Shown: in pieces, positions 32,427 through 41,433 of the stretch
How the letters are laid out: each line of letters opens with the position of its first letter
Position numbering within the stretch: position 1 is the first letter of the stretch
DNA from: Amycolatopsis sacchari
GTDB lineage: Bacteria > Actinomycetota > Actinomycetes > Mycobacteriales > Pseudonocardiaceae
Assembly: GCF_900114035.1 (NCBI RefSeq)
Contig: NZ_FORP01000004.1
Coordinates: 1-64,000, forward strand
Length of the DNA stretch: 64,000 nucleotides
Direction: 5' to 3'
Notes under the pieces: generated by a model
The model's database searches: none
What the model was told of the DNA's origin: nothing
Seen by the model: only the letters and a program-made list of their open reading frames with translations
Translations under genes and position numbers: made by a program

Positions 32427-32984
32427 ATGACCGCCCCGACGAACTACGCCCAGCTGACCGGCACCTACACCCTCGACCCCACGCACACCCGCATCGGGTT
32501 CGTCGCGCGGCACGCGATGGTGACGAAGGTCCGCGGCGCGTTCAACGAGTTCACCGGCACCGCCCGGATCGACGGGGAGAACCCGGAGAAGTCGAGCGCC
32601 ACGGTGAGCATCAAGGCGAACAGCATCGACACCCGCAACGCCGACCGCGACGCCCACCTGCGCAGCAACGACTTCCTGCAGATGGACGAGCACCCGGAGA
32701 TCACCTTCACCTCCACCGAGATCAAGCAGACCGGCGAGGACACCTTCGACGTCACCGGCGACCTGACGATCAAGGGCGTGACCAAGCAGGTGACCATCCC
32801 GTTCACCTACGAGGGCACCGCGCAGGACCCGTTCGGCAACACCCGCGTCGGCTTCGAGGGCTTGACGGTGATCAACCGCAAGGACTACGGCATCACCTGG
32901 AACGCCGCGCTCGAGACGGGCGGCGTGCTCGTGAGCGACAAGGTGACCCTGGAGTTCGAGGTCTCGGCCGTCAAGAACGCCTGA
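32427..32984 (+). CDS. YceI-family lipocalin-like protein
   Basis: The 185-residue protein has the YceI beta-barrel pattern (GTYTLDPTHTRIGFVARHAMVTKVRGAF, then LRSNDFLQMDEHPEITFTST and NRKDYGITWN). YceI folds bind isoprenoid-like lipids such as polyprenyl pyrophosphate. No signal peptide was seen, so it is cytoplasmic here. GGAAGG lies six bases before ATG 32427. A strong terminator follows. It is probably repressed by the divergent MarR. Confidence 0.88.
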   Translation: MTAPTNYAQLTGTYTLDPTHTRIGFVARHAMVTKVRGAFNEFTGTARIDGENPEKSSATVSIKANSIDTRNADRDAHLRSNDFLQMDEHPEITFTSTEIKQTGEDTFDVTGDLTIKGVTKQVTIPFTYEGTAQDPFGNTRVGFEGLTVINRKDYGITWNAALETGGVLVSDKVTLEFEVSAVKNA

Positions 32985-33005
32985 CCTGCGGCCAGGACGG
33001 CGTGA

Positions 33006-33035
33006 AGAAGGCCCCCGCCGCGGCGGGGGCCTTCT
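33006..33035. terminator. Terminator after yceI and after the coxM-like gene
   Basis: Perfect 15-bp arms (AGAAGGCCCCCGCCG and its complement) with effectively a four-base CGCG loop. It lies between convergent genes, so it can end transcription from both sides. Confidence 0.85.
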
Positions 33036-33050
33036 CGCACGATGCGGGGA

Positions 33051-33863
33051 CTACCCCGCGGCTGTGGTCAGCGCGCGCTTGGTGAGCACGCGCGCCAGGT
33101 GCTCGCGGAACTCCGCGCTCGCGTGCGGCTCCGACACCGGGCTGGTGCCCTCCGCCGCGACCGCGGCCGCGTCCTCGATCGACGCGCCCGAGGCCAGCGC
33201 CTGCTCCGTGGCACTCGCCCGCAGCGGCGTGCCGCCCATGTTGATCAGCCCGACCCTGCCGCCGACGACGGCGACGCCGACGATGGCCCAGTCGATGCTG
33301 CGGCGCGTGAACTTCTCGAAGCCCCAGCCCTGCCCGGTCTGCACCGGCACCCTGATCTCGGTGACCAGCTCGTCCGGCTCCAGCGGCGTGGTGAACGGGC
33401 CGAGGAAGAACTCCGCGGCCGGGATCTCCTTGCGCCCCTGCGGGCCCTGCACGACGAGCACGCCGTCGGACGCCAGCAGCGCCGCGGGCAGGTCGGCCGC
33501 CGCGTCGGCGTGCACCAGCGAGCCGCCGATGGTGCCGCGGTGGCGCACCTGCTGGTCGCCGATCGCGCCGGCCACGTGGGCCAGCAGCGGCGCGTGCTCA
33601 CGCAGCACCGCGTCGGTGTGCAGGTCGTGGTAGCGCGACAGGGCACCGATCGCGACCGTGCCGTCCTCGACGCGCACGTACCGCAGCTCGTCGACCGGCG
33701 CGATGTCGACCAGCAGCTCCGGCGTGGCGAAGCGCAGTTTCATCAGCGGCAGCAGGGAATGCCCGCCCGCCAGGACCTTCGCGTCCTCGCCGTGCTCGCC
33801 GAGCACGCTCAGCGCTTCGTCCACAGTGGACACCCGGCGGTAGGTGAACGGGGCCGGGATCAC
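33051..33863 (-). CDS. coxM: Molybdenum hydroxylase FAD subunit (CoxM-like)
   Basis: The 270-residue subunit has the FAD-binding motifs [13 protein letters not shown] and a [14 protein letters not shown]-type stretch (GTIGGS) of the xanthine dehydrogenase/CO dehydrogenase medium chain. The GTG start at 33863 has AGGAGGT upstream and overlaps the small-subunit stop by four bases. It passes electrons from the Fe-S subunit to NAD or a quinone in a three-subunit enzyme. Confidence 0.88.
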   Translation of the reverse strand: MIPAPFTYRRVSTVDEALSVLGEHGEDAKVLAGGHSLLPLMKLRFATPELLVDIAPVDELRYVRVEDGTVAIGALSRYHDLHTDAVLREHAPLLAHVAGAIGDQQVRHRGTIGGSLVHADAAADLPAALLASDGVLVVQGPQGRKEIPAAEFFLGPFTTPLEPDELVTEIRVPVQTGQGWGFEKFTRRSIDWAIVGVAVVGGRVGLINMGGTPLRASATEQALASGASIEDAAAVAAEGTSPVSEPHASAEFREHLARVLTKRALTTAAG

Positions 33864-34330
33864 CGGTCGACCTCCTGTCCGGACGCGTCGATCACCGCGT
33901 TGACGATGTTGTGGTAACCCGTGCAGCGGCACAGGTTGCCCTCCAGCCCCTCGCGCACCTCTTCACGCGTGGGCTTCGGGTTCTGCGCCAGCAGCGACAC
34001 CGACGCCATGATCATGCCCGGCGTGCAGAAGCCGCACTGCAGCCCGTGCTGCTCGCGGAACGCCCGCTGCACGGGGTGCAGCTCGCCGTCACCGGAAGCC
34101 AGGCCTTCGACGGTGGTGACGCGGTGCCCGTCGGCCTGCGCCGCGAGCACCGTGCACGACTTCACCGCCTCGCCGTCGAGCAGCACCGTGCACGCCCCGC
34201 AGGACGTGGTGTCGCAGCCGATGTTCGTGCCCGTCAGCCCCGCCGTGTCGCGCAGGTAGTGCACGAGCAGCGTGCGGTCCTCGACCTCCTCGGCCACGGT
34301 GGAGCCGTTGACCTCGATGGAGACCTTCAC
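33860..34330 (-). CDS. coxS: Molybdenum hydroxylase [2Fe-2S] subunit (CoxS-like)
   Basis: The 156-residue subunit carries the two [2Fe-2S] centres: [16 protein letters not shown] (plant-ferredoxin type) and CGFCTPG with CRCTGY (C-terminal all-helical type). Overlaps of four bases on both sides couple it to the large and medium subunits. Expected cofactor chain: Mo-pterin, two Fe-S clusters, FAD. Confidence 0.92.
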   Translation of the reverse strand: MKVSIEVNGSTVAEEVEDRTLLVHYLRDTAGLTGTNIGCDTTSCGACTVLLDGEAVKSCTVLAAQADGHRVTTVEGLASGDGELHPVQRAFREQHGLQCGFCTPGMIMASVSLLAQNPKPTREEVREGLEGNLCRCTGYHNIVNAVIDASGQEVDR

Positions 34331-36585
34331 TTCGCCTCACCCTTCACAGAAAGCGCTTCCCAGACCCGTTGCGGGGTCGTGGGCATGTCCAGGTGGCGCA
34401 CGCCGAGGTGCGCCAGTGCGTCGACCACCGCGTTGTGCACCGCCGGGGTCGAGCCGATCGTCGCGGCCTCACCGATCCCCTTGACGCCCAAGGGGTTGCG
34501 GTCCGTCGGCGTGACCGAGTCGACCAGCTCGAAGTCCGGCAGCTCCGTCGCGGTGATGAACGAGTAGTCGGCCAGCGTGGCCGTGGTCGGGTTGCCGTCC
34601 TCGTCGTAGCTCATGACCTCCAGCAGCGCCTGCGCGATGCCCTGGCCGAGCCCGCCGTGCCGCTGCCCGCGGAACACCAGCGGGTTGACCACCGGGCCCG
34701 CGTCGTCCGCGGCGATGATCCGCTTCACCACGACCTTGCCGGTCTCGGTGTCCACCTCGACGACCGCGAGGTGCGCGCCGAACGGGAACGTCGGCGTGCC
34801 CTCGCCGAACCAGACGTCCGCCGACAGCGCGCCTTCCTCCGCGCGGGCCGCCAGCTGGACCCAGTCCACCGCACCGCTCGACGGCGCGCCCTTGACCCGC
34901 CACGCGCCCTCGTCCACGTCGAGCTCGAGGTCGTCCGGCGACGCTTCGAGCAGGTCCGCGGCGATCTCGCGCGCGTTGGCGATGACCTTGTCCGCGGCTT
35001 GGCGGATCGCCGAGCCGCCCAGCTGCAGCGAGCGCGAGCCGAACGTGCCGATGGCCCTGGGGATCTCGTCGGTGTCGCCGTGCTTGACGGTGATCCGGTC
35101 CATCGGGATGCCGAGCTGGTCGGACAGCAGCATCGCCAGCGACGTGTGCAGGCCCTGGCCGTGCGGGGAGCTGCCGGTGTACGCGGTCACCGTGCCGTCG
35201 GGGTTGATGTCGACGCGGCCACTTTCGCCACCGCCGTCGCCGCCGGTGATCTCGACGTAGCTCGCGATGCCCAGGCCCAGCGCGACCGGGTCACCGGCCT
35301 CGCGCCGCCGCCGCTGCTCGGCCCGCAGCTCCTCGTACCCGGCGGCCTCCAGCACCTTGTCCAGCGCCTTGGCGTACTCGCCGCTGTCGTAGTTCGCCCC
35401 GGACCTGGTGGTGAACGGGAACTCCTCCGGGCGGATGAAGTTGACCTTGCGCACCTGCGCGGGGTCCATCCCGATCTCGGCGGCGAACAGGTCCATCGCC
35501 CGCTCGACCGCGGCGGTCGCCTCGGGGCGGCCGGCCCCGCGGTAGGCGGCGACCGGGGTGGTGTTGGTGACGACGCCGCGGCTGCGCGTCTCCACCTTCG
35601 GGAAGTGGTAGACGCCCGAGGCCATCAGCTCCGTCAGCGTCGGCAGGAACAGCGTGCGCGGGTAGGCGCCCGCGTCCTGCACCACGTCGAGGCGGAACAC
35701 CTCGACGGTGCCGTCGCGGCGGCCGCCGATGGTGACGGTGTTCTGCTGCGCGCGGCCGTGCGTCATCGAGGTGAAGTTCTCGCTGCGCGATTCCGTCCAC
35801 CGCACCGGCCTGCCGCTGCGGCGCGCGGCCCAGCCCAGCACGATCGGCTCGGGGTCGGAGCCGATCTTGGCGCCGAAGCCGCCGCCCACGTCGGGCGCGA
35901 TCACGCGCACCTGCTCCTCGGGCACGCCGAGACCGGCCGCGATGGCGCCGCGGCCCAGCTGCGCGTTCTGCGTCGACAGCCAGACCGTGAGCCTGCCGTC
36001 CTCGCCCCACACGCACGACGCGCCGCGCACCTCCAGCGGCGCGGGGGCGACGCGCTGGTTCACGATCGTCTGCGTCACCACGACTTCGCAGCCGGCGAAG
36101 CTGTCCTCCGGGAACTCCTCGATCCCGTGGACCTGCATGACGTTGCCGCCGGACTCGGGGAACAGCACGGTTTCGCCCGACAGCGCCGCGTCGATGCTCG
36201 CCACCGCGTCCAGCGGGTCGTAGTCCACGTCGACGAGCTCGGCCGCGTCGGCGAGCTGGTAGCGCTGCTCGGTGAGCACCAGCGCCACCGGTTCGCCGAC
36301 GTAGCGCACGACGTCCGACGCGAGCCACGGCTCGGTGACCGGTCCCGCCTGCCGCGGCGCCAGGTCCAGGTCGGCCGCGGTGTAGACGGCGACCACGCCG
36401 GGCGCGGCGAGGGCGGCGGAGGTGTCGATCGACGTGATCCGCGCGTGGGCGATGGGGCTTCGTACGAACGTCGCGAACACGGCACCCGTGAGCGCCGGTT
36501 CACGCAGGTCGTCGACGTACGTGCCACCCGTGGTGATGAGCTTCTGGTCCTCGATCCGGACCACTCTGGTCCCGACAATGCTCAA
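34327..36585 (-). CDS. coxL: Molybdenum hydroxylase large subunit, form II (CoxL-like)
   Basis: The 752-residue Mo-pterin subunit has [11 protein letters not shown], the active-site loop [10 protein letters not shown], and the late GIGEAATIG with the catalytic Glu in KGIGEAA. The loop is AYRGAGR, not AYxCSFR of true CO dehydrogenase, so it belongs to the form II group with unknown substrates such as purines, aldehydes or N-heterocycles. It appears to start with TTG at 36585, with GGAGG seven bases upstream. It is first in the coxL-coxS-coxM operon; a TauE-like permease lies 110 bp upstream on the same strand. Confidence 0.9.
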   Translation of the reverse strand: MSIVGTRVVRIEDQKLITTGGTYVDDLREPALTGAVFATFVRSPIAHARITSIDTSAALAAPGVVAVYTAADLDLAPRQAGPVTEPWLASDVVRYVGEPVALVLTEQRYQLADAAELVDVDYDPLDAVASIDAALSGETVLFPESGGNVMQVHGIEEFPEDSFAGCEVVVTQTIVNQRVAPAPLEVRGASCVWGEDGRLTVWLSTQNAQLGRGAIAAGLGVPEEQVRVIAPDVGGGFGAKIGSDPEPIVLGWAARRSGRPVRWTESRSENFTSMTHGRAQQNTVTIGGRRDGTVEVFRLDVVQDAGAYPRTLFLPTLTELMASGVYHFPKVETRSRGVVTNTTPVAAYRGAGRPEATAAVERAMDLFAAEIGMDPAQVRKVNFIRPEEFPFTTRSGANYDSGEYAKALDKVLEAAGYEELRAEQRRRREAGDPVALGLGIASYVEITGGDGGGESGRVDINPDGTVTAYTGSSPHGQGLHTSLAMLLSDQLGIPMDRITVKHGDTDEIPRAIGTFGSRSLQLGGSAIRQAADKVIANAREIAADLLEASPDDLELDVDEGAWRVKGAPSSGAVDWVQLAARAEEGALSADVWFGEGTPTFPFGAHLAVVEVDTETGKVVVKRIIAADDAGPVVNPLVFRGQRHGGLGQGIAQALLEVMSYDEDGNPTTATLADYSFITATELPDFELVDSVTPTDRNPLGVKGIGEAATIGSTPAVHNAVVDALAHLGVRHLDMPTTPQRVWEALSVKGEAK

Positions 36586-36695
36586 CTCTGGGCCTCCAAC
36601 TGATGGGTACGTCCGAGATCATGCCTCACCGGTGGCCCAACTTCCCAGCACCCGCCCCGTGTTCCGCCTTGTCTTCCGCAGCGCGGAAACCGCCT

Positions 36696-37454
36696 TTACG
36701 CGGCGAAGGCCTGCCAGGCAAGGGTTCCGGCGAGGCCCAGGCCGGCCAGCCCGATCCCGATCCGCAGCGGGGTCGCGGGCAGCCGCCGCACGACCGCCGG
36801 GCCGACCCACGACCCGAGCACGGAGCCGAGGCACAGCGCGACGACGGAGGGCCAGTCCACTTCGCCGGTGAACGCGAAGACCACGGCGGCGATGAGGTTG
36901 GCCGCACCGGTGGCGATGTTCTTGGCGGCGTTGGAGCGGGCGAGCGACTGCGCCCACACCGTCGACAGCAGCGCGAGCATCAGAACTCCCGCCGCCGCAC
37001 CGAAGTAACCGCCGTAGATGGCGACGGCGAACGCGGCGGCTCCCGTGACGGGGCCGAGGCCGGAGGAGTTCGCGCTCACCTTCCGCAGTTTGGGTGCGAC
37101 GAACAGCAGGATCGACGCACCCGCGATGAGGAAGGGGACGATGAAGGTGAACGTGTCGGACGGGGTCCACAGCAGGAGGGCGGCGCCGAGCGCGCCCCCG
37201 GCGGCGGTGATGGAGCACAGCACCTTCAGCCGGCCGCGCTGCCCGGCGAGCTCCGGCCGCGAGCCCGCGGCGGCGCCGATGGTCGTGCCGAGCATCGCGA
37301 CGGTGTTGGTGACGTTGGCCGAAACCGGCGACAACCCGACGGCGAGCAGTGCCGGGTAGGACACGAGGGACGCCAGCCCGGCGATGGACCCGGTGAGGCC
37401 GGCCCCCACGCCGGCGGCGAACAGGAACAGCAGTGCCAGGGGGTCGAAGCTCAC
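36696..37454 (-). CDS. TauE/SafE-family membrane permease
   Basis: The 252-residue protein has seven or eight membrane segments and the TauE/SafE pattern (GVGAGLTGSIAGLASLVSYPALLAVGLSPVSANVTNTVA, then GGYFGAAAGVLMLALL). Members export sulfite, sulfoacetate or other small anions. A GATAAT box lies eight bases before GTG 37454. Whether it belongs to the molybdenum hydroxylase operon downstream is open; the 110-bp gap allows it. Confidence 0.85.
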   Translation of the reverse strand: MSFDPLALLFLFAAGVGAGLTGSIAGLASLVSYPALLAVGLSPVSANVTNTVAMLGTTIGAAAGSRPELAGQRGRLKVLCSITAAGGALGAALLLWTPSDTFTFIVPFLIAGASILLFVAPKLRKVSANSSGLGPVTGAAAFAVAIYGGYFGAAAGVLMLALLSTVWAQSLARSNAAKNIATGAANLIAAVVFAFTGEVDWPSVVALCLGSVLGSWVGPAVVRRLPATPLRIGIGLAGLGLAGTLAWQAFAA

Positions 37455-37475
37455 GACGAGGCATTATCTCCGGCG

Positions 37476-37930
37476 CAGCGCCCGGGAGCGGCGGTGGGAG
37501 GCGGAGGGGAGACGGGGCTCACGGGAGGTGGGGGGCGGTGGTGGGTGGGGCGGTTGGGCGGCGGCTGCGGTGGGGGCGGCGGCTGGGGTGGGGGCGGCGG
37601 CTGGGGTTGGCGGGGGTTTGGGGTGGCTGGGCCGGAGGGTGGGGGCGGCTGGCGTTTGGGCGGGGACCGGGCGGGTTCGACGGCGGGGCGGCTGGGCCTG
37701 GGGTGCGGGGGCGGCGGCTTCGGCCGGTGGCAGGGCGGTTGGGGCGGAGAGTGCGGAAACGGCTGGGGTTTGGGCGGGGAGCCAGGCGGGCTCGGCGGTA
37801 GGGCGGCTGGGTCTGGGGTGCGGGGGCGGCTGAGGTTGGGGGCGCGGGGTGCCGGGTGGATTCAGGGGCTGGTGGGTTCGATGGTGGCGGATTCGGCCGG
37901 TGGCGGGGCCTGCCGGGGGTCGGGGGCGCC
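37476..37930 (+). repeat. G-rich low-complexity repeat block
   Basis: About 450 bp of GGGGCGGCGGCTGGGGTTGG-like sequence with extreme G/C strand skew. Within it a segment containing GTTTGGGCGGGGA and GGGCGGCTGGG is repeated with a 114-bp offset (37654 and 37768). Many runs of three or more G could form quadruplexes. A Pro/Arg-rich frame reads through on the minus strand but looks spurious. It separates the TauE-like gene from the GH16 gene. Confidence 0.65.
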
Positions 37931-37956
37931 AGGCGGCTCCCCTCAAAACTGGCCCC

Positions 37957-38091
37957 CCGGATTCGGCACGGCCTCCGCGCCGAATCCGGTTCGCCGCGTC
38001 CGGCCCGCCATCCTTGCCGGAATCGAGCCGCCACGCCCGACTCGACGGCGGCGGCCGAACCCAGTTCTGCGCACCGGCCGAACCCAGTTCT
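37957..38091. repeat. Inverted and direct repeats upstream of the GH16 gene
   Basis: CCGGATTCGGC (37957-37967) is repeated inverted at 37979-37989, an 11-bp stem with an 11-base loop. CGGCCGAACCCAGTTCT occurs twice at 38052-38068 and 38075-38091, period 23 bp. They lie 90-230 bp before the GH16 promoter; the hairpin could be a terminator, the direct repeats activator sites. Confidence 0.5.
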
Positions 38092-38182
38092 ACCGAGCCC
38101 CACGGCTTTCCCCTCCCCGCGCAGGGCGCTGCGCCGTTCGGGGCACGGACGTCCGATGTCGGAAAATACCTACCCAAGTCTC

Positions 38183-38211
38183 TTGAAGGTCTGGACCACT
38201 GCGCCCATACT
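38183..38211 (+). promoter_or_regulatory. GH16 promoter with a DasR-like site
   Basis: TTGAAG (38183-38188), a 17-base spacer and CATACT (38206-38211) form a good sigma-70-type promoter. Directly after the -35, GGTCTGGACCACT matches 12 of 16 bases of the DasR-type element ACTGGTCTAGACCACT. That position is ideal for repression. The match is from memory of the Streptomyces consensus. Confidence 0.55.
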
Positions 38212-38252
38212 TTGTTCCCGCTCACAACAAACGAGCCGACCGAGAGGCAGTG

Positions 38253-39074
38253 ATGTCGATGAAGACTCGCACCCGCCTGTCCCGCCTCCTGCGGCTGAGC
38301 GTGCCCGCGCTCGCCGTCGCCGCCGTACTGGTGGCACCGGGGAACGCCAGCGCAGCCACGGTGTTCAACGACGACTTCGACGGCCCCGCCGGAGCCGCCG
38401 CCGACGCCTCGAAGTGGACCAACGAGACCGGCGACAACGTCAACAACCACGAGCTGCAGTGGTACACCCCGGGCGCGCAGAACGCCGCGCTCGACGGGCA
38501 GGGCCACCTCGTGATCACCGCGCGCCAGGAGGGCGGCCACAACTGCTGGTACGGCTCGTGCACCTACACCTCCGCGCGGCTGAACACCGCGGGCAAGTTC
38601 ACCCAGACCTACGGCCACTTCGAGGCCCGCATGAAACTGCCGCGCGGGCAGGGCATGTGGCCCGCGTTCTGGGCGCTGGGCAACGACATCGGCAGCAACG
38701 GCTGGCCCAACTGCGGCGAGATCGACTTCATGGAGAACGTCGGGTTCGAGCCCAACACCGTGCACGGCACCATCCACGGCCCCGGCTACTCGGGCTCCGG
38801 CGGCATCGGCGCGGCCTACAGCGGGCCGAACTTCTCCGACGGTTTCCACACCTTCGCCGTGGACTGGGCGCCGAACAGCATCAAGTGGTACGTCGACGGG
38901 AACCTGTACCAGACCCGCACGCCCGCCGACCTCGGCGGCAACCGGTGGGTCTTCGACCACCCGTTCTTCATCATCCTCAACCTCGCCGTCGGCGGCTACT
39001 GGCCCGGCAACCCCGATGGCAGCACACAGTTCCCGCAGCAACTGGTCGTCGACTACGTGCGCGTGACGGCCTGA
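38253..39074 (+). CDS. Secreted GH16 beta-glucanase
   Basis: The 273-residue exported enzyme has a signal peptide ending near NASAAT, then a single GH16 jelly-roll domain. The catalytic motif appears as EIDFMEN (nucleophile and acid/base Glu). WPAFWALGND and the aromatic-lined cleft residues match laminarinase-type (beta-1,3 or 1,3-1,4) enzymes. There is no binding module. A promoter with a DasR-like site lies 42 bp upstream and a strong terminator follows. Confidence 0.92.
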   Translation: MSMKTRTRLSRLLRLSVPALAVAAVLVAPGNASAATVFNDDFDGPAGAAADASKWTNETGDNVNNHELQWYTPGAQNAALDGQGHLVITARQEGGHNCWYGSCTYTSARLNTAGKFTQTYGHFEARMKLPRGQGMWPAFWALGNDIGSNGWPNCGEIDFMENVGFEPNTVHGTIHGPGYSGSGGIGAAYSGPNFSDGFHTFAVDWAPNSIKWYVDGNLYQTRTPADLGGNRWVFDHPFFIILNLAVGGYWPGNPDGSTQFPQQLVVDYVRVTA

Positions 39075-39083
39075 CCCACCAGA

Positions 39084-39111
39084 TCCCCGGGCGCCACCCG
39101 GCGCCCGGGGA
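39084..39111 (+). terminator. Terminator hairpin after the GH16 gene
   Basis: Perfect 12-bp arms (TCCCCGGGCGCC and complement) with a four-base loop, ten bases after the stop codon. There is no T-run, as is common in these genomes. Confidence 0.8.
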
Positions 39112-39135
39112 CTGGCCTCCAGCAGTAGAACGTGT

Positions 39136-39141
39136 TCTAAT
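39136..39141 (+). promoter_or_regulatory. -10 box TCTAAT of the LLM gene (leaderless)
   Basis: TCTAAT ends seven bases before ATG 39149. No ribosome-binding site is present. Confidence 0.45.
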
Positions 39142-39148
39142 TCCAGGC

Positions 39149-40024
39149 ATGCGCCACGGCATCGTGCTGTTCACCAGCGACCGCGGGATCTCCCCCGCCG
39201 ACGCGGCGCGAGCCGCCGAGCGGGCCGGGTTCTCCTCCTTCGCCGTCCCCGAGCACACCCACATCCCCGTGCGGCGCCAGGCCGCCCACCCCCGTACCGG
39301 CGACGCCTCCCTGCCCGACGACCGCTACCTGCGCACGCTCGACCCGTGGGTGGCGCTCGCGACCGCCGCCTCGGTCACCGAGCGGATCCGGCTGTCCACC
39401 GCCGTCGCGCTACCCGTCGAGCACGACCCGATCACCCTCGCGAAGACGATCGCCTCACTCGACCACCTCTCCGGCGGCCGCGTCACGCTCGGCGTCGGCT
39501 TCGGCTGGAACACCGACGAACTGGCCGACCACGGCGTGCCCGCGAACCGGCGCCGCACCGCGCTGCGCGAGTACCTCGAGGCGATGCGTGCACTGTGGAC
39601 GGACGAAGAGGCTTCCTACGCCGGGGAATTCGTCGAGTTCGGGCCCAGCTGGGCGTACCCGAAACCGGCCGGGGCGGTACCGGTCGTCGTCGGCGCGGCG
39701 GGTACCGAGAAGACGTTCCGCTGGCTCGCCCGGTCCGCCGACGGCTGGCTCACCACGCCCATGGAAGCCGGCCTGGACGACAAAATCGCGTTGCTGCACC
39801 GGATCTGGCAGGAGGCGGGACGCGCGGGCTCACCGGAAATCGTGGTGCTGGCCGGAAAACCGGAGCCGGGACTACTGGAGCGGTACGAGGAACTGGGCGT
39901 GACGGAAGTCCTCTTCGGACTTCCCGACCGGTCCGCCGAGGAGGTCACCGCCTACCTCGGCAGACTGGCCGGGAAGCTCGGCATTCACTCCGAAGCCTGC
40001 TCCGTGACCGGCAGCAGCGTCTGA
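39149..40024 (+). CDS. LLM-class F420-dependent oxidoreductase
   Basis: The 291-residue TIM-barrel protein has luciferase-like features: FAVPEHTH, STAVALPVEHDPITLAKTIASLDHLSGGRVTLGVGFGWNTDE, and VVVGAAGTEKTFRWLARSADGW. The pattern is typical of actinobacterial F420-dependent reductases rather than FMN luciferases. Substrate unknown. The last 40 bases overlap the convergent sensor kinase gene. Confidence 0.87.
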   Translation: MRHGIVLFTSDRGISPADAARAAERAGFSSFAVPEHTHIPVRRQAAHPRTGDASLPDDRYLRTLDPWVALATAASVTERIRLSTAVALPVEHDPITLAKTIASLDHLSGGRVTLGVGFGWNTDELADHGVPANRRRTALREYLEAMRALWTDEEASYAGEFVEFGPSWAYPKPAGAVPVVVGAAGTEKTFRWLARSADGWLTTPMEAGLDDKIALLHRIWQEAGRAGSPEIVVLAGKPEPGLLERYEELGVTEVLFGLPDRSAEEVTAYLGRLAGKLGIHSEACSVTGSSV

Positions 40025-41433
40025 AACCGCGTGTCCCCCGGCACCGACTTCACGCGCAGGTCCCCGTGGTGACGCTCCACCACGATGCGCCACGAGATGT
40101 CCAGCCCCAGCCCGGTGCCCTCGCCGACCGCCTTCGTCGTGAAGAACGGCTCGAAGATCCGCTGCCGGTTCTCCTCGGGCACGCCGGGGCCGGTGTCGCC
40201 GATCTCGACGCACACCTGGTCCTCGACCAGCGCCGTGTGGACGGTCAGCGTGCCGCTGCCGCCCATCGCGCCGAGCGCGTTGTCGATCAGGTTGGTCCAC
40301 ACCTGGTTCAGCTCGCCGGGGTAGGCGGGGATCCGCGGCAGGGTGCGGTCGTAGTCCTTGACGACCTTCACCCCCGGCCCGATCTTGCTGCCCAGCATGA
40401 CGAGGGTCGAGTCGAGCCCGTCGTGCACGTCGATCCACTGGTGCGGCGCGCGGTCCATCTGCGAGTACTGCTTCGCCGCGCCGACGAGCGCCGAGATGCG
40501 GGTGGTCGAGTCCTCGATCTCGCCCATCAGCATCTCGGTCTCCAGCGCGTACGCCAGCCAGCGCACGGCGCTGTCGATCAGCTCGTCACCGACCGAGTCC
40601 AGCACGTCGTCGAGGCTCGCGGCGCTCAGCCCGGCGCTGACGAAGATCGGCGCGAGGTCCCAGCCCTGCTCCAGCCCGTGGTCCTCCAGCCAGTCACCGA
40701 TCTCGTCCTCGCGGTCGGCCTGCTGCATCGCGGTGAGCGGCGGCGCCGACGCGACCTGCTTGACCAGCTGCTCCTGCACGTCGATCAGCTGCTCGAGCAG
40801 GTTGGGGTCGATGTCCTTCTTCGCCAGGATCGCCAGCTTGTGCCGCATGCCGGCGACGCGTTCCCGCAGGGAGGCGGTCGCCCGCACCGCCGCGGCGGCC
40901 GGGTTGTTCAGCTCGTGCATGAGCCCAGCGGACACCTGCCCCAGCGCCAGCAGGCGCCGCCGCCTGCCGATCAGCGCGTCGGCGTTGCGCCAGCCGAGGT
41001 AGGAACCCTCCAGCAGGTGCGTGGCCATCGGGAACCAGCGGCGGAACTGCTCGGCGAACTCCCGCGCGGGCAGGGTCAGGAACGTCAGGTCGCTCAACGC
41101 GTACACCGAGGCGCCGTAGTTCTGCTGGTCCTGCCCGTAGAAGAACATCGTGGCCCCGCAGTAGGCGCCACGCTGGTCGGACCGGGTGGTCTCGACCTCG
41201 CCGCCGGAGTCCTGCTTGGTCATCCGCAGCGCACCCGAGAGCAGCACGTAGAAGCACGTCGCCGGGTCGCCCTCGCTGATCACCTTGACGCCGCCCTCGT
41301 AGTGCTCCACGGAGGCGTGCTCCAGGATCCAGTCCAGCTGGGCGTCGGACAGGCTGGTGAACAGGAACAGCTCCCGCAGGAACTCACGGGTCAGTTCGGG
41401 TTCGGGCGCGGGTTCGATCATCGGCTCGCTCAC
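39985..41433 (-). CDS. Histidine kinase with cyclic-nucleotide-binding domain
   Basis: The 482-residue soluble kinase has a cNMP/Crp-type sensor domain (about 20-140, VISEGDPATCFYVLLSGALRM), a long linker, an H-box LMHELNNPAA with His173, and an HATPase domain (NLIDNALGAMGG, GDTGPGVP, GEGTGLGLDIS). No membrane segment is seen, so it senses a cytoplasmic signal. GTGA overlap couples it to the upstream receiver-oxidoreductase fusion, its likely partner. It overlaps the LLM gene by 40 bp at the 3' end. Confidence 0.88.
   Translation of the reverse strand: MSEPMIEPAPEPELTREFLRELFLFTSLSDAQLDWILEHASVEHYEGGVKVISEGDPATCFYVLLSGALRMTKQDSGGEVETTRSDQRGAYCGATMFFYGQDQQNYGASVYALSDLTFLTLPAREFAEQFRRWFPMATHLLEGSYLGWRNADALIGRRRRLLALGQVSAGLMHELNNPAAAAVRATASLRERVAGMRHKLAILAKKDIDPNLLEQLIDVQEQLVKQVASAPPLTAMQQADREDEIGDWLEDHGLEQGWDLAPIFVSAGLSAASLDDVLDSVGDELIDSAVRWLAYALETEMLMGEIEDSTTRISALVGAAKQYSQMDRAPHQWIDVHDGLDSTLVMLGSKIGPGVKVVKDYDRTLPRIPAYPGELNQVWTNLIDNALGAMGGSGTLTVHTALVEDQVCVEIGDTGPGVPEENRQRIFEPFFTTKAVGEGTGLGLDISWRIVVERHHGDLRVKSVPGDTRFQTLLPVTEQASE

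Noticed and set aside
34327-36585. True aerobic CO dehydrogenase
   Set aside because: The active-site loop is AYRGAGR (form II), not AYxCSFR.
37519-38103. Pro/Arg-rich minus-strand frame in the G-rich block
   Set aside because: Composition follows the repeat, there is no ribosome-binding site and no recognised domain.
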